NCBI GenBank assembly: GCA_026745465.1
Contig: JACYXH010000007.1
Span: 262,001 to 326,000, forward strand
Length of the DNA: 64,000 bases
Reading direction: 5' to 3'
Source: Lota lota
Lineage: Eukaryota; Chordata; Actinopteri; Gadiformes; Lotidae
Made by a program: the position numbers and the translations under genes. Below the pieces are notes generated by a model. It was not told the origin of the DNA and searched no databases. It saw only the letters and a list, made by a program, of their open reading frames with translations. Below, in pieces: positions 61,527-64,000 of the stretch (positions within the stretch are counted from its first letter, which is position 1; the number at the start of each line of letters is the position of its first letter).

Positions 61527-61648
61527 AGAATTGCCCCAGTGCCCGAAGCCATCCGAGATGCCTTACCCTGTTCTTGACATGTATCTCAAAGAGTTATCTG
61601 CAAGACGCTTTGGATAGAAGCATCAGCCAAATGACTAAATCCTAAAGA
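61527..61648 (+). mobile_element. tRNA-type SINE fragment with tail
   Basis: GTGCCCGAAGCCATCCGAGA, then the tail CTGCAAGACGCTTTGGATAG and AGCATCAGCCAAATGACTAA, matching the tail at 49.7 kb. Confidence 0.65.
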
Positions 61649-63690
61649 GGAAAATTACTTGGAAACGAAAGTGCAGACGTGGGGAAGTGAATGATCCAGC
61701 CTAATAACGCCGAGGACCAAGATTCCCATGCAATACAAATCCCTTCTGCCAAGGGTAATGCGTTAGGATGATAGATGGCCGGTCCATTTCCTGGCCTTCA
61801 AAGGAAAGCTAGTTTCCAACCACAACACACATTCCAATCAAAGCGAGACAGTCTGTCCACCCCCCGTACTTATTGTTTTTGAAAGGTCAGCACTTTTATT
61901 GAAGGTACGTGCATTCTCCTGTCAACAGGAAACAATGGGGTGGGTGGGGGGGGGGGGGGGTAATGCACACAATCAGTACACAGCTTGACTTAGTTAGCAT
62001 ATGTCTTCATTTCAGGTGTGTGTCGTGCTGCCACGCCACTGGGGCTCTGTTGAGATGTTTAACACATGTTTTGTGTGTTTGTACATGCTTGTACTGCTTA
62101 CCTTGGCTAAAGCATTTTGGATATATTTAGGCATTCGTCATGGCAGGTTTAAACCTCCCCATTGTGAGGCCCTCTTTGACTGATTGCCCCCAGATCACAC
62201 CGTCAAATCATCATTCATCTACAGCACTAGGCTCACAATGTGGGTTTCTCCAAGGTAATGGCCGGGGAACTACGTGCACCATGACTGTTATGAGGATGTC
62301 AGCACTGAATAGACGAATATTGTCCTGGATTGTATATGTCCTTATATGGTCGTGCGGCCATCGTTCACTCCTTATTTGGAGTGCGAAGAAATGCATAGAA
62401 ATCCTACGACTTTCTGGGGCAAAAACGCTCCAATGTTTTCCTCCAAAGTAAACATTGCAAGTCCAGTGTTTTTGGAGCTGCCTGTGCATAGCCTAGCTGT
62501 GAGTCACAGGATGGATAGCCACTGGCTTCTGTTTGATTTTACCAGTTATGTATTATTTCATTACTGGCCCGACCCAACCAGATGTGCTCGGTAATTTGAT
62601 AATTATACAGATAATATTTCCGTGGATGAAGAGAGAGAAAAGGTAGTGCATCCATTTTCGGCTACGGATGAGACGACTAGCATGAGGGTTGGGGCTACGA
62701 CTTTCCCAGAAGGAAATGTCTGTGATTTATTATTTTCCTCCCTCCAAGGACAGCTGATAAACCGCAGCAAAAAAGCCGGAAGTGCCTCGCAAATGACCGC
62801 ATTTTTTGCGGGCCTTGTAAGCGCTATTTTTACCACCAAAAGACCCTGTTTGAGTGGGACACCCTTTGTTGGGTCCACACAATGTAGAGCAGGAAGGACT
62901 TTTTTTTTTTTGCACGGTATCCCGCTGGGGGCCTGTCTCGGGTCCCGCTCTTCAACCTGGTGATCTTCCACCATCCATTGTGGTTGTAATCGCCACCTTC
63001 TGGCTAATTAACCTGATAAGGTCCCTGAACAGTTCAGTCAGGCAATGCAAATAGGAAGTCGGGGGCCCCATGCTCATAGATGATGATAAATCGTGTTTCT
63101 TTTTCAGTGTCTGACAATTGCTACGCCATCAGTGTTATTCCCAGAATGAGCATGTCCAGGGTTAGGTCACAAATTCAAAACATTGTACGCTGTGATATAT
63201 GTAGACTCGATAACCTCTTTAATGAGTCAAAAAAAAATTGTGGTGTGTTTGGCTATGTTTAAATCCACCACTGGAATAAATGGAATCTAAATGCATTGTT
63301 CGATTGTTTCAATTGAATGAAAAAGAAACACAATAAATGTTTGTAGATAACATACGTTGTTAGCTACATTATGTCCATGTTATGTAATAATCATTACTTG
63401 GGGCAACGGCTCTGATCACGACAGAAATAGAAGCTAATCGGCTTCTTACTCCGTCTCCACCACCTCCCCTCTCAAGAGCCATCAAGCTGCTGTTTTGATT
63501 TTGGTCCCAGATGGAGACAGAGGACGGAGGTCTGAGCTGCTGTAGTTCTACCGTGTGTCTTCTAGATGCCAAGATGGAAGCTTTCTCAGGCAGCGTGAGA
63601 AAGAACTCACTCAGACATTAAGGCTGTCTCCTCACCTTTATGTCAAACTTAGGGCGTCATGGCGGTGTCTTTGTGTGTGTCTGAGAATTA
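61649..63690. other. unique intronic sequence
   Basis: No gene supported. Poly-G at about 61944-61961 and poly-T at 62901-62910. Confidence 0.6.
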
Positions 63691-63741
63691 GTGTGTGTGT
63701 GTGTGTGTGTGTGAGACACACACACACACACACACATACAC
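63691..63741. repeat. (TG)n-(CA)n inverted microsatellite
   Basis: About 23 bp of TG, then GAGA, then about 22 bp of CA. The two arms are complementary and form a long hairpin. Confidence 0.93.
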
Positions 63742-64000
63742 ACTCTCTGGTGTGTCTAGTTTTCTCTCTAGTGCGTGTCTCTGTCCAAGTGGGTGTGCGT
63801 CAGAGTGCTCATTGCAAAGAACACGGACACGTGTTGTCTGAAGGACATTCCAACGGTCAAAGAGCCTCTCTGGCCGTCCTCAGACCCAGGAGTACTGCAT
63901 GACCTCTCCAACATGCTTTCCTTGCCACCATAAGTTAGCAACACTCTTAACGGTGTGAATGACCTTCGGTTTAAACTAAAGTTCAACCCTGTATTTTTGT

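Overview
This is vertebrate nuclear DNA. It has spliced coding exons with GT-AG borders, long introns, polyadenylation signals, decayed SINEs and MITEs, and a very high density of perfect microsatellites: (CA)n, (TA)n and (GA)n runs of 100-190 bp and homopolymer G runs up to 86 bp. The proteins and the repeat profile point to a teleost fish. A gadid (cod-like) genome is my best guess, because gadids are known for this kind of short-tandem-repeat load, but this is inference.

Layout. (1) 1-9070, plus strand: the 3' end of ppp1r12a (myosin phosphatase targeting subunit 1, MYPT1), seven coding exons plus a long 3' UTR. Two alternative leucine-zipper 3' exons are visible. (2) 9702-23197: a tandem array of six near-identical 2.1-2.4 kb units. 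Each unit holds a TATA box, a conserved double hairpin, a 23-bp minisatellite of variable copy number in the presumed 5' leader, an intronless 237-codon gene for a secreted C1q-domain protein, a poly(A) signal and a poly-G tract. This array is the most unusual part of the window. (3) 23200-26470: transposon debris, including a MADF-like exon and a frameshifted Myb/SANT-like remnant. (4) 27279-32430, minus strand: a class II DYRK-like (DYRK4-like) protein kinase gene with a repeat-built N-terminus, an unusual activation segment and a possible in-frame stop. A copy of one of its exons lies downstream. (5) 33000-36380: MITE and repeat debris and the upstream region of pawr. (6) 36380-64000, plus strand: the 5' UTR exon and first coding exon of pawr (Par-4). 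The rest of the window appears to be its first intron, filled with microsatellites, tRNA-type SINE fragments, MITEs and perfect inverted repeats.

Biology. PPP1R12A and PAWR are neighbours in the same order and orientation in human (recalled, 12q21), so this is a conserved block into which the C1q array and the DYRK-like gene have been placed or retained. Par-4 is reported to bind MYPT1 through leucine zippers, so the alternative MYPT1 zipper exons matter for that pair. The C1q proteins are probably secreted lectin-like or innate-immunity factors, and their array shows clear signs of recent amplification and homogenisation.
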